The translations under genes were made by a program, and so were the position numbers. The notes under the pieces are model-generated. The model made no database searches. It was not told the origin of the DNA and worked only from the letters and a program-made list of their open reading frames with translations. From NCBI RefSeq assembly GCF_900105055.1, contig NZ_FNTA01000004.1, forward strand, positions 3,999,501-4,063,500: a DNA stretch of 64,000 nucleotides, written 5' to 3'. Source of the DNA: Amycolatopsis lurida (GTDB taxonomy: Bacteria; Actinomycetota; Actinomycetes; Mycobacteriales; Pseudonocardiaceae). This document shows positions 43,315 through 51,076 of this stretch, piece after piece (positions within the stretch are counted from its first letter, which is position 1; every line of letters begins with the position of its first letter).

Positions 43315-44435
43315 CAGCGCGCCTCCGAGATCTTGGGCAGGAGTTCGGCGTAGGTGCCGACCTGGTTCTTCGGCACCTGCTGAGCCAGCACCGCGTGGAT
43401 GATGAGCCGTTCCTTCGCCGAGAACTTCGGGTGACACGTCGTCAGCGTGAGCAGCGAGACCTGATCGGCCTTCGGCAGGATGTCCGGGTCCTTGTACGGC
43501 ACCGGGTTCACCGTGTCGCCCTTGGTCGGGAACACGATACGGCGGCCGTTGGTCTCGCCGTAGGCACCGCCGTCGGCGGCGTTCGGGTCACGCAGCGTCC
43601 CGACGTTCTTGCACTTCGGCTGCGCGCCCTTGCCCGCGGCCCAGCCTTCGACCTCGTCCTTGTACGGCAGCACCTTGTAGATGTAGAAGTCGGTCTGCGT
43701 CTCGATGATGATCTGGTCGCACGAGCTCAGGTTGTCCAGATCGTTGAACGGCGCGCCCTTGCCGACCCGGTGGCCCGCGATGGCGAAGTTGCCCGGCTCG
43801 CCCGGCAGCGCCGTGCCCTTGTAGTGACCGGGGCCGACTTCGAGCGCCGCCTCGGTGGTGCCTTCCTGGATGGTGAAGTTGAAGTCGGCACCGAACACCG
43901 GGATGTGGATCCTGGCGAACGCCTTCCCGTCGACCAGGTCGGGATGCAGCTGCCGGTCCTTGCCCCACTCACCGTCCAGTTCCGAACTCGCCTCGGACTG
44001 CTTGCCCGCGGAGAAGAGGTCGGTCACGTAGACCTCGTAGACCATGAACAGCAGCACCACCAGGCCCGCGGTGATGAGGAGCTCGCCGACGGTCCGGATG
44101 GCGGCGCCGCCCTTGCCCAGTTCATGCGGAGGCGGCCGTTCCTCGGTCGCGGTGCCACCGCCGACCGGTTCGAAGATGACGGTCTCCTCGGTCGACCCCG
44201 GCGGCGGCGCGGGACGACGGCGCGGCGGCGGCGCGTCCGCCCGGCGGCGCGGCGGAGGTCCGTCGTACGCCCTTCCGTCCGGCGGCCTCCGTCGAGGCGT
44301 CGGCGCCTCTCCCGGGGCCCGGCGCGGCGGAATTGCGTCCTCCGGCCTACGCCGGGGGGCCGGACGGCCCCCACCGGGCGGTCGTTCGGAGTACCGCCGC
44401 CGGTCTCCGCCCGGCTCTTCCCGATCAGCCACCAC
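43314..44435 (-). CDS. Class E sortase
   Basis: 373 aa, GTG start. The first 110 residues are a disordered cytoplasmic stretch rich in Pro and Arg (repeated PPPRRR). One helix follows (VGELLITAGLVVLLFMVYEV), then the extracellular catalytic domain. Catalytic His is in AGHRVGKG, Cys in LTLTTCHP, and the Arg in KERLIIHA, so the triad is complete. Class E sortases attach LAxTG-type proteins to the cell wall in high-GC actinobacteria. It is divergent from crgA. Confidence 0.93.
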   Translation of the reverse strand: MVADREEPGGDRRRYSERPPGGGRPAPRRRPEDAIPPRRAPGEAPTPRRRPPDGRAYDGPPPRRRADAPPPRRRPAPPPGSTEETVIFEPVGGGTATEERPPPHELGKGGAAIRTVGELLITAGLVVLLFMVYEVYVTDLFSAGKQSEASSELDGEWGKDRQLHPDLVDGKAFARIHIPVFGADFNFTIQEGTTEAALEVGPGHYKGTALPGEPGNFAIAGHRVGKGAPFNDLDNLSSCDQIIIETQTDFYIYKVLPYKDEVEGWAAGKGAQPKCKNVGTLRDPNAADGGAYGETNGRRIVFPTKGDTVNPVPYKDPDILPKADQVSLLTLTTCHPKFSAKERLIIHAVLAQQVPKNQVGTYAELLPKISEAR

Positions 44436-44497
44436 GCAAAGCTCCTCAGTCTCGGACCAAGCCGCAGTATCGAACCGGCACAGTGTGTCGAACCGTG

Positions 44498-44515
44498 TGT
44501 GACACCATTGTCACA
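44498..44515. promoter_or_regulatory. Dyad TGTGACA-n4-TGTCACA between sortase and crgA
   Basis: Perfect 7-bp arms in the 213-bp divergent gap. It resembles a CRP-type site but with an 8-base spacer between TGTGA and TCACA instead of 6, so assignment to CRP is doubtful. A second palindrome, ACGTTAACGT, lies near 44564, closer to crgA. Confidence 0.45.
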
Positions 44516-44648
44516 GTGCGGGAAATCGACCGGTCCCGGACGGTGCCCAGCGGCGCTCGTTTACGTTAACGTGTGCACGTGGCGCTGGTTGCGCACCCGA
44601 AAGCGGGTCATCGCCACCAGGGAAGCCGAACAGTACGCGAGGAACACG

Positions 44649-44915
44649 ATGCCGAAGTCCAAGGTCCGTAAGAAGACGGCGTACACCCCGCCGACCGACC
44701 GCCGCACCCCGGTGAAGGTCAAGGCCGCGGGCCCGTCGAACCTGTTCTACAAGATCGTGATGTTCGGCCTCATGTTGATCGGCCTGATGTGGCTGGTCGT
44801 CAACTACATCGCGGGCGACAAGATCCCCTTCATGGCGGATCTGGGCAACACGAACTTCGCCATCGGCTTCGTGCTGATGATCGCCGGGTTGCTCATGACG
44901 ATGCGGTGGCGGTGA
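44649..44915 (+). CDS. crgA: Cell division protein CrgA
   Basis: 88 aa from the ATG at 44649. Basic N terminus MPKSKVRKK, then two membrane helices (LFYKIVMFGLMLIGLMWLVV and FAIGFVLMIAGLLMTM) joined by the conserved loop NYIAGDKIPFMADLGN, and a basic end. CrgA binds FtsZ, FtsQ and PBPs and coordinates septation in actinobacteria. The gene position, between the sortase region and the PH-domain protein, is conserved with mycobacteria. Confidence 0.95.
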   Translation: MPKSKVRKKTAYTPPTDRRTPVKVKAAGPSNLFYKIVMFGLMLIGLMWLVVNYIAGDKIPFMADLGNTNFAIGFVLMIAGLLMTMRWR

Positions 44916-44971
44916 GCATTACCCCGGATGGCGGCTTGACGCCTAATTACACCGGTGTGACTCATCCCCAG

Positions 44972-44993
44972 TGTGGATAACCCCTGTGGATAA
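44972..44993 (-). promoter_or_regulatory. Two DnaA boxes, each exactly TTATCCACA on the minus strand
   Basis: TGTGGATAA occurs at 44972-44980 and again at 44985-44993, same orientation, 13 bases apart. Both are perfect matches to the consensus DnaA 9-mer. They lie directly upstream of and across the start of the PH-domain gene. Confidence 0.7.
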
Positions 44994-45411
44994 CTACCCC
45001 ACCTCTTGGGCGCCGCAGCAGAACGTTGTGGTAGTGGCCTGGATGATCACCCTGTTCTTGCTGGCAGGCGTGCTGTGGCTGGCCATCGGCGGGGACACCG
45101 GCGGCACGATCCTGACCGGACTCGCGATGCTCTCCGTGGGCGCGCTCGCGCTGCACGGCACCCTGCTCCGTCCCCGGCTGGCCGCCGGACCCGACGGAAT
45201 CCTGGCCAGGACCGTCGGCGGAGCGCGCCGCTACTCCTGGTCCGAAGCCCGGCTGCGGGTGCGCACGACGCGACGGCTCGGCCGGGACAGCCTGACCCTC
45301 GAGGTCGAATCCGGCGACCACCTGCTGGTGTTCGGCCGGATCGACCTCGGTGAGGACCCCAGGGACGTCCTGGAGGTCCTCACCGCCCTCAAGGGTCAGG
45401 CGTTGTCGTAG
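44986..45411 (+). CDS. PH-domain-containing membrane protein (Rv0010c-like)
   Basis: 141 aa from the GTG at 44986. The GTG at 44971 would introduce a rare ATA codon, and the shorter form begins VDNYPTSWAP, which lines up with mycobacterial Rv0010c (TAWAPR). Two hydrophobic helices (residues 15-35 and 40-57) are followed by a bacterial PH-like domain (LAAGPDGILARTVGGARRYSW, then LTLEVESGDHLLVFGRIDLG). No RBS is evident. The function is not established. Its 3' end overlaps the convergent secreted-protein gene by 16 bases. Confidence 0.8.
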   Translation: MDNYPTSWAPQQNVVVVAWMITLFLLAGVLWLAIGGDTGGTILTGLAMLSVGALALHGTLLRPRLAAGPDGILARTVGGARRYSWSEARLRVRTTRRLGRDSLTLEVESGDHLLVFGRIDLGEDPRDVLEVLTALKGQALS

Positions 45412-45884
45412 TAGTGGACGTCGCCGTTCGGGCCATGTGACCAGCCCGGAACCGCCGGGCCGACCGCGGGCGGCGCGTACTCCCCGAAGATCTCGTACGG
45501 CGCGGCCGGCGAGCAGATCGGGTTGATCTTGACGACGCAGGTCCGCAGCGACCCGCTGAACTTCGCTTTGACGTGCCGAGGCCGCTGGTCCTCGACCACG
45601 GCCGGGCCCGCGGTGATCTCCCAGCCGGTGGCCGCACCCGGCCCGGTGGTGCCGACGGTCTGCGTCGCCGCCGCCGAAGTGACCCCGGGATCACCGAAGC
45701 AGATTTTCAACGCCGCGTCGACGTAGGCGACACGCAGCGTGATCGCGCTGCCGGAGCCGAGGAAATAGCGTTTGGTGTAGGTCTGGCAGGTCTCGGCGGC
45801 TTGCCCTGCCTGCGCGACGGACGGCGCCAAGGCCGACGCCATCAGGGCGGCGGCGGCGAGAGCTGCTGCTTTCCGGATCTTCAT
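45396..45884 (-). CDS. Secreted protein, unknown function
   Basis: 162 aa from the ATG at 45884 behind GGGGG. A clear signal peptide (MKIRKAAALAAAALMASALA, cleavage near AQAGQ). The mature part of about 135 residues has four Cys (ETCQT, KICFG, RTCVV, PICSP), probably forming two disulfides, and an aromatic tail ending HYYDNA. I do not recognise the family. The last 16 bases overlap the PH gene tail to tail. Confidence 0.72.
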   Translation of the reverse strand: MKIRKAAALAAAALMASALAPSVAQAGQAAETCQTYTKRYFLGSGSAITLRVAYVDAALKICFGDPGVTSAAATQTVGTTGPGAATGWEITAGPAVVEDQRPRHVKAKFSGSLRTCVVKINPICSPAAPYEIFGEYAPPAVGPAVPGWSHGPNGDVHYYDNA

Positions 45885-45984
45885 CTCAACCCCCAAGTTG
45901 ATGATGTCAATGATCAACTCGAAGGTACCCGGACCTGTTGCTTCTCCACCGGGTATTCGGATAACCCACTCGGGGGGACCGGGA

Positions 45985-46947
45985 CTACTCCGGGTAGCAG
46001 ACGTACGTGGGCGCGCCCCGGCTGGTGGTGAGCTCACAGGACGCGGAAATCGTCTGCGAGTCCTTCCAGACGATGAGCCCGATCATCGCCACCACGACGA
46101 TCACGATCCCGCCGAGCTGCCACTTCAGCCGGTTCTTTTCCGGGGCGTACAGCAGCGCGAAGGTGGCCACCAGACCGGCGACGAAGCCACCGGCGTGGCC
46201 GAGGATCGAGATGCCGGGTACCTGGAAGGTGATGAAGACGTTCAGGCCGAGGATGATCAGCAACCAGGTCGGATTGAGTCTCAGCTTGATGATGATGACC
46301 GTGTACGCGCCGATGAGCCCGAAGATGGCACCGGACGCGCCGACGACCGGGCGGGCGTCGAGACCGTTGAAGACCAGGTTCGCGGCCGAGCCACCGAGCA
46401 TCGAAACGAAATAGAGCACCGTGAACGGGACGCGGCCGAGCGCGGTCTCCAGCGGGCGGCCGACGAACCACAGCGAGAACGCGTTGCTCGCGATGTGCAG
46501 CAGGCCGTACTGCAGGAAGCCCGAGGTGACGATCCGCCACCATTCGTCGCCGGCCAGCGTGGCCGGATTCCACAGGTGGCCGAGCTGGAAGAGCTCGGAG
46601 AAGTTGTTGTTCACGATGCTGCCGGACTGGGCGACCGTGATGAAGAAGATGATGACGTTGAGCGCCAGGAGAACAGGCGTCACGACAGCCGTTCGAACGG
46701 GCTGGGCGCCCGCGAGGGTGCGCGCGCCGTAACCCGCGTCGCGGTACTGCTTCTGCTGGGCGCGGTCCTGTTGACGCCCTGCCTGGACGCAGTCGGTGCA
46801 ATGGAAGCCGACGGCGGCTTCGCGCAGGCAATCCGGGCAGGCCGGACGCTCGCAGCGTGAACAGCTCAGCCCGGTCGGCCGGTTCGGGTGCCACCAGCAA
46901 CCGGGCATGGCGGCCTGCTGGTACTGGGGATTCGGTGGTTGGCTCAC
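45985..46947 (-). CDS. Rhomboid family intramembrane serine protease with N-terminal zinc ribbon
   Basis: 320 aa, GTG start. Residues 15-55 carry a B-box-like zinc-binding segment: Cys/His residues in CWWHPNRPTGLSCSRCERP, then ACPDCL and FHCTDC. The rhomboid core has six helices or more: LQYGLLHIASNAFSLWFVGR with the conserved His/Asn, the catalytic Ser in VVGASGAIFGLIGA, and the catalytic His in ISILGHAGGFVAG. It cleaves membrane-protein helices. It stands 43 bases downstream of ppiA on the same strand, so the two may be cotranscribed. Confidence 0.93.
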   Translation of the reverse strand: MSQPPNPQYQQAAMPGCWWHPNRPTGLSCSRCERPACPDCLREAAVGFHCTDCVQAGRQQDRAQQKQYRDAGYGARTLAGAQPVRTAVVTPVLLALNVIIFFITVAQSGSIVNNNFSELFQLGHLWNPATLAGDEWWRIVTSGFLQYGLLHIASNAFSLWFVGRPLETALGRVPFTVLYFVSMLGGSAANLVFNGLDARPVVGASGAIFGLIGAYTVIIIKLRLNPTWLLIILGLNVFITFQVPGISILGHAGGFVAGLVATFALLYAPEKNRLKWQLGGIVIVVVAMIGLIVWKDSQTISASCELTTSRGAPTYVCYPE

Positions 46948-46990
46948 GATGCCACCAACCTACCGAAATCCCCCGTAACCGGCTCTACGG

Positions 46991-47551
46991 TCAGCCCTCG
47001 CGGCTGATGCTGACCTTCTCGATGACGATGTCCTGCAGCGGACGGTCGGCCGGACCGGTCGCCGTGCGGCCGATGGCGTCGACGACGTCGCGGGAAGCCT
47101 GGTCCGCGACCTCACCGAAGATGGTGTGCTTGAAGTTCAGGTGCGTCGTCGGCGCGACGGTGATGAAGAACTGCGAGCCGTTGGTGCCGGGTCCGGCGTT
47201 GGCCATGGCCAGCAGGTACGGCTTGGAGAACTGGAGCTCCGGGTGGAACTCGTCGCCGAACTTGTAGCCGGGGCCGCCGCGGCCGGTACCGGTCGGGTCG
47301 CCGCCCTGGAGCATGAAGCCGTCGATGACGCGGTGGAAGATCGACCCGTCGTAGAACGGGCCCGAGTTCGTGCCCTGCGCGTTGGGCTGGGTGTACTCCT
47401 TGCTGCCCTCGGCGAGCCCGACGAAGTTCGCGACCGTCTTCGGCGCGTGGTCGGGGAACAGGTTCAGGTTGATGTCACCCTGGTTGGTGTGCAGAGTGGC
47501 CTTCAGCGCGCCACCAATGAGGGATCCCTTGCTTTCAGTCACGAGCTTCAT
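46991..47551 (-). CDS. ppiA: Cyclophilin-type peptidyl-prolyl cis-trans isomerase
   Basis: 186 aa from the ATG at 47551; an in-frame GTG 9 bases later (VTESKGSL) could be the true start. Cyclophilin motifs: FYDGSIFHRVIDGFMLQGGD, MANAGPGTNGSQFFIT and HLNFKHTIFGEV, with the catalytic Arg in FHRV. No signal peptide, so it is cytoplasmic. It corresponds by position to mycobacterial ppiA (Rv0009) in the origin region. Confidence 0.93.
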   Translation of the reverse strand: MKLVTESKGSLIGGALKATLHTNQGDINLNLFPDHAPKTVANFVGLAEGSKEYTQPNAQGTNSGPFYDGSIFHRVIDGFMLQGGDPTGTGRGGPGYKFGDEFHPELQFSKPYLLAMANAGPGTNGSQFFITVAPTTHLNFKHTIFGEVADQASRDVVDAIGRTATGPADRPLQDIVIEKVSISREG

Positions 47552-47640
47552 CGTGCCATCTACGGCAAGATCTGGGGAAAAGGGGCACGATAGGTTACAA
47601 GCAACGAAGCAGAATCAAAACGATTGATGAGGTGAAGGCC

Positions 47641-48360
47641 ATGACCCGGGCCGCAGATTCGGTGAGCGAGTCGGCGAAGGCCGGCGCGCTCGGCCTGCGC
47701 AAACGTGCCGTCGAGGCGGGTAAGGAAGCCACCGCCCACGCCGTCGAGGTAGCCGAGCAGAAGCTCTCCGAGAGCGCCGGTGAGATCGCTAAGACCAGCC
47801 GTCGCGCGCGCAAGAAGCTCGCGAAGAAGACGGAACTGACCCGCAAGGAGCTCAAGCGCAGCTCCAAGGCGGCTCGCAAGGAGGCGATGGCCAGGATTTC
47901 CGAGATGCGGAAGCCGGGCCGCAAGGCCCGCAAGGCCGCCATCCAGGCCGCGAAGTCCGCCGGTGAGTCCAAGCGCCGGGGCAAGAGGGACTTCAAGGCC
48001 GCGAAGAAGGACTTCAAGGCCGCGCTCGTCGAGGCGAAGGCGGCGGCCAAGGGGACGCGCAAGCGTCGTCGCTGGCCGTGGGTGATCGGTATCGCGGTCG
48101 TCGGCGCCGGTGCCGCGTACGCGCTGCGTTCCAAGCAGGAGCCGCCGGTCGCGCCCGCGCCGCCGAAGGCTCCGCCCGCTCCGCCGGCCAAGCCCGCTGC
48201 TCCGGCCGCGGCCGCGCCGACACCCGCACCGGCGAAGCCGGCCGCTCCCGCGAAGCCCGCTGCTTCCGGTCCGGCCGGAGGTTCAGGTGCGGCGAAGCCC
48301 GCGGCTCCGAAGAACGGGCACCAGGCTTCGAACGCCAGCTCCGCCGACAAGAAGAACTGA
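47641..48360 (+). CDS. CwsA-position membrane protein with lysine-rich N-terminal domain
   Basis: 239 aa from the ATG at 47641 with AGGTGAAGG just upstream; a GTG 9 bases earlier lacks space for an RBS. Residues 1-140 are helical and very rich in Lys, Arg and Ala (RRARKKLAKKTELTRKELKR), like linker histones. One helix follows (WPWVIGIAVVGAGAAYAL), then a Pro/Ala-rich tail of about 80 residues. The basic helix-membrane-proline order and the position next to ppiA match mycobacterial CwsA, a CrgA partner in wall synthesis. Sequence similarity to CwsA itself is weak, so the link rests on synteny and architecture. Confidence 0.72.
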   Translation: MTRAADSVSESAKAGALGLRKRAVEAGKEATAHAVEVAEQKLSESAGEIAKTSRRARKKLAKKTELTRKELKRSSKAARKEAMARISEMRKPGRKARKAAIQAAKSAGESKRRGKRDFKAAKKDFKAALVEAKAAAKGTRKRRRWPWVIGIAVVGAGAAYALRSKQEPPVAPAPPKAPPAPPAKPAAPAAAAPTPAPAKPAAPAKPAASGPAGGSGAAKPAAPKNGHQASNASSADKKN

Positions 48361-48388
48361 CGCCTCACTCTTTTCTGCTTGTCGCGAA

Positions 48389-48428
48389 GGGTCGCCCAGG
48401 ACCACTCATCGGTCCTGGGCGGCCCTTT
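48389..48428. terminator. Terminator between convergent genes
   Basis: 15-bp stem GGGTCGCCCAGGACC / GGTCCTGGGCGGCCC (one G-U type pair), 7-base loop, then TTT on the plus side. It ends against the HMA gene stop. Confidence 0.85.
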
Positions 48429-48640
48429 CACGTTTTGGGGACGAACTCGTAGCCCGCTTCTTCGACCGCGACGCGGACGACCGCGACGTCGAGGACTTCG
48501 TCGCTGGTGACGGTCACCGTCCCGGACTCGACGTCCACGGCCACGCCGGTGACGCCCGCGATGGTCTCGAGTTCCTCGGTGACGAAAGCCGCGCAGTGCC
48601 CGCAGGCCATTCCGCGCACGACGTAGGTGCTCGCGCTCAT
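48428..48640 (-). CDS. Heavy-metal-associated (HMA) domain protein, copper chaperone-like
   Basis: 70 aa from the ATG at 48640. A single ferredoxin-like HMA domain with the metal-binding motif GMACGHC and the strand pattern VTGVAVDVESGTVTVT, then VRVAVEEAGYEF. It is CopZ-like and would carry Cu(I). No P-type ATPase or CsoR is adjacent in the window. The ATG overlaps the ancestral stop of the broken SnoaL-like gene upstream (ATGA), and because of the frameshift there the two reading frames are now continuous. Confidence 0.85.
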   Translation of the reverse strand: MSASTYVVRGMACGHCAAFVTEELETIAGVTGVAVDVESGTVTVTSDEVLDVAVVRVAVEEAGYEFVPKT

Positions 48641-48970
48641 GTCGCCGGCACGGTGCGGGTCAGCGTATGTCCCCGGCGCATCCGGCCGTCGGCGGCGAAC
48701 TCCCCGAAGAAGTAGACCTCCATCGCCGTTCGCCATCGCCTCGTGTACTTCCATCCGACCGGTGGGCCGGTTCTTGCCGACCGGGCGGGTGTGCGCGATG
48801 AGCTTGTCCCGGTTCATCCGGTGCCCGTCGGCGATCTGCACGATGTCCGGCGTGTGATAGCGGTCGACGATCACGCCCGCGTCTTCGTCGCTGTTCATCA
48901 GTTCGTCGTGGAAGGACTCGTGGAAGTCCGCGATGAACTTCTTCGGATCGGTGCCGTGAAAGGGCCTCAT
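48637..48970 (-). pseudogene. SnoaL/NTF2-like protein gene, frameshifted
   Basis: The ATG at 48970 (GGGGAG upstream) encodes MRPFHGTDPKKFIADFHESF and on to HEAMANGD, an NTF2/SnoaL-like start. The expected C-terminal end (VYFFGEFAADGRMRRGHTLT) is present in a different frame, from about 48723 to the TGA at 48637. Joining needs removal of one base, but the spliced product of about 110 aa would still lack the strand or two that normally sit between these parts, so a small deletion with frameshift is more likely than one inserted base. As it stands the upstream frame runs without a stop into the HMA gene, predicting a 180-aa fusion. Confidence 0.72.
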
Positions 48971-48997
48971 CGTGCTCCCCAAGCCGCCTGAGTTAAC

Positions 48998-49052
48998 TCT
49001 TACACGGCGTAAGATATCTACGGAGCACTAGTTCTGACAAGGTGTCAGAACT
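48998..49052 (-). promoter_or_regulatory. Promoter with two overlapping palindromic operators
   Basis: On the minus strand TTGTCA (49035-49040) and TATCTT (49011-49016) are separated by 18 bases, a good sigma70-type promoter. The -35 is inside a perfect 10-bp dyad AGTTCTGACA-agg-TGTCAGAACT (49030-49052). Just downstream of the -10 is CTTACACGGCGTAAG (48998-49012), the form of a TetR-family operator. It drives the SnoaL-like/HMA unit. Confidence 0.65.
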
Positions 49053-49059
49053 ACGAAGA

Positions 49060-49101
49060 GGCGCCGCCGCTCCCGACTTGATGTCGAGAGCGGGCGGCGC
49101 C
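49060..49101 (-). terminator. Terminator downstream of the 150-aa protein gene
   Basis: Stem GGCGCCGCC-GCTC / GAGC-g-GGCGGCGCC with an inner CGAC-ttgat-GTCG hairpin, between the stop at 49138 and the promoter region. Confidence 0.7.
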
Positions 49102-49137
49102 CCTTCGGGTGTTCGGCTCAGCGCGTGGCTGAACGGG

Positions 49138-49590
49138 TCACGCGTTCGCGGCGTGCTTGTCGATCAGCTGGCCGAGGCGGGGAAGGGCCTCCTCGACGTT
49201 CTTCTTGCCGTTCGGGCGCAGCTTCGAGTAGACCTTCTTGATGCTGTCGCGGCTGCTCTTCTCGGCGCGCGAGTCGGTGACCGACAGGAGCGCGTCCGAG
49301 GCCTCGTCGCTGCGGCTGACCAGGTAGGCACCGAAGTCGTTGCCGCCCTTGGCCTTGTAGTCGCCGTAGAACGGCTCGAGCGCACCGGTGAAGTCGTCGA
49401 GCAGGGTGTCGACGGCGGCGGGGATGATGCCCGGCTTGATCTTCTTGACGGCGGCGAAGCCGGTCTTCACGACGGCACCCGAAACGCCGCCCTTGTCCGA
49501 GACCTCGGCGTCGACGAGACCTTCGAAGTCGCTCACGACCGCCGGGCGACGGCTGGAGTCGAGCAAGATTTCCTTGAGGGTGTCAGCCAC
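49138..49590 (-). CDS. Conserved actinobacterial protein of unknown function
   Basis: 150 aa, GTG start with GGACAGG upstream. A soluble, lysine-rich helical protein: MADTLKEILLDSSRRPAVVS, GLVDAEVSDKGGVSGAVVK, IIPAAVDTLLDDFTGALEPF and the tail RLGQLIDKHAA. It resembles a DUF6918-type family of actinobacteria, though I hold that name loosely. No motif suggests an enzyme. It stands alone with its own terminator. Confidence 0.75.
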   Translation of the reverse strand: MADTLKEILLDSSRRPAVVSDFEGLVDAEVSDKGGVSGAVVKTGFAAVKKIKPGIIPAAVDTLLDDFTGALEPFYGDYKAKGGNDFGAYLVSRSDEASDALLSVTDSRAEKSSRDSIKKVYSKLRPNGKKNVEEALPRLGQLIDKHAANA

Positions 49591-49758
49591 GAAACCTGTC
49601 CTTTTGTCTTATGGGGAGAAATGATCTTTTGTGCCGCCGAGCCACACCGCAAGGCGGCCTCCGCCGGATCTGGCGCCCGCGCTGGTCCCGCGAAACCTCG
49701 CGCGTGCGGCACAGGGTAGTACAAGATCAACTTCACTCTGACGTGTGGATACCACTAC

Positions 49759-50283
49759 CTAGAGCTTCAGCTCACCGATAGCCTCCTTCGCCACCGTACG
49801 TGCTTTGATGCTCTGCTTCTGGTTGGTGGTCACGACTACCGCGTTCCCACCTTTCGCGACGGCGTAAACGGCGCCGTCGCCGGAAGGCTGGTAGCCGCCC
49901 TTCCAGCCCGCCGGTTCGTCGGCCGGGTTCGAGGTGTCGATGGGCGCGGCCTGGTCCACCAGCGCCTTGGCCACGGCGGGTTCGCCGACGTACACGCGCA
50001 CGGTGAGCTGCAGTTTCCCGCTCAGCGCATAGAAGAAACACGTCGGATGCGGCTGATCGGCCGAGGTCTTGACCTTGGAGACCTTCTGCCCGTTGGCGTC
50101 CGAGACGAAGTCGGTGCCGAGATACGGGCACGGGCCTTTGCCGGTGGGTTCCGGGGCGGGCGGGATGCTGGGCGCCGCGGTACTCGACGGCGCGGGCGAA
50201 CTCGCCGCGGGCGGCGGCTGTTCCGTCGGCCCGCAGGCCGCCAGCAGCGGCACGACGAGCGGCAAGATCAGAAGACGTCGCAT
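49759..50283 (-). CDS. Lipoprotein of DUF2020/DUF3558-like type
   Basis: 174 aa from the ATG at 50283. Signal peptide with lipobox LLAAC at residue 17, a Ser/Pro/Ala linker, then a small domain with Cys in GPCPYLG and HPTCFFY and a strand region LQLTVRVYVGE. It ends VAKEAIGELKL. Such actinobacterial surface lipoproteins have no known function. It is divergent from the Pro-rich protein gene at 50357. Confidence 0.75.
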   Translation of the reverse strand: MRRLLILPLVVPLLAACGPTEQPPPAASSPAPSSTAAPSIPPAPEPTGKGPCPYLGTDFVSDANGQKVSKVKTSADQPHPTCFFYALSGKLQLTVRVYVGEPAVAKALVDQAAPIDTSNPADEPAGWKGGYQPSGDGAVYAVAKGGNAVVVTTNQKQSIKARTVAKEAIGELKL

Positions 50284-50356
50284 AGTGGCGTCCAGTGAAG
50301 CAGATCGCCGTTTTCGTGCGACGATGGCGCTGCGCGAGGAGTCTTCGGGAGGGTCA

Positions 50357-51076
50357 GTGCTCAGCAAGGAGCAGTACCTGGGTGCGGTGGCAGAGCGTAT
50401 CCAGCGCAGCGGGGGCAGGCTGAACACCGTCCAGATCGGCCCGAGCGCGGCCGTCGTGGGGCTGTTCACCGAGTCCGTGATGATGTCGACGATGAACTAC
50501 TGCGTGGTCGCCGCGGCGATCCCGGAGGTGACCGCGCCCGCGTTGTACGACTTCACCGGGCTGGCGACGCAGCACGCGCGCGCGAACGTGATGGGCACGG
50601 TCGGCTGGACGGCCGCTTCGGTGGTCATCGCCGGGCTGATCGGCGACCGCGTGTACCCGGACGCCGCACAGGCCGCGTCGGCGAAATCCGGCAACCAGTT
50701 CGGCGGCGAGACGCGCATGGTGGCCGTCGACGTTTCGGCGGCGCAGATGTACGCGTTCGTCGGCGGGAAGCTGTGGGGCGCGGCGGTACAGGGTTCGGTC
50801 AACGCGAAGCTGACGTTCTGTTTCCCGCAGCCCGCCGAGGTCTATCAGCAGGTGCAGTGGGCGCAGTCGCAGGGCCAGCAGCCACCCATGCCGCCTGGGC
50901 CGCCGATGCCGCCGCCCGGTCAGCAGCCGCCTCCCGGCTGGCAGCCGCAGCAGCCACCGCCGCCGCAGTACCCGGTCGGGCCGCCGCCCGCGCAGGGTCC
51001 GCCGCCGGGGCAGCATCCGCCGCACTATCCGCCGCCCGCGCCCGGTTATCCGCCGCAGCGCCCGCCGGGGTACTGA
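50357..51076 (+). CDS. Protein of unknown function with Pro/Gln-rich C-terminal tail
   Basis: 239 aa from the GTG at 50357 with GGAGGG 5 bases upstream. Residues 1-155 form a mixed domain (GGRLNTVQIGPSAAVVGLFTE, then HARANVMGTVGWTAASVVIA) that I do not recognise; it has no clear signal peptide. Residues 160-239 are almost entirely Pro, Gln and Gly (PPMPPGPPMPPPG and similar), as in actinobacterial proteins that tether to the membrane or wall. It overlaps pdxH by one base (TGATG). Confidence 0.75.
   Translation: MLSKEQYLGAVAERIQRSGGRLNTVQIGPSAAVVGLFTESVMMSTMNYCVVAAAIPEVTAPALYDFTGLATQHARANVMGTVGWTAASVVIAGLIGDRVYPDAAQAASAKSGNQFGGETRMVAVDVSAAQMYAFVGGKLWGAAVQGSVNAKLTFCFPQPAEVYQQVQWAQSQGQQPPMPPGPPMPPPGQQPPPGWQPQQPPPPQYPVGPPPAQGPPPGQHPPHYPPPAPGYPPQRPPGY

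Noticed and set aside
44498..44515. Classical CRP site
   Set aside because: Spacing between TGTGA and TCACA is 8 instead of 6, so it was listed only as an unassigned dyad.
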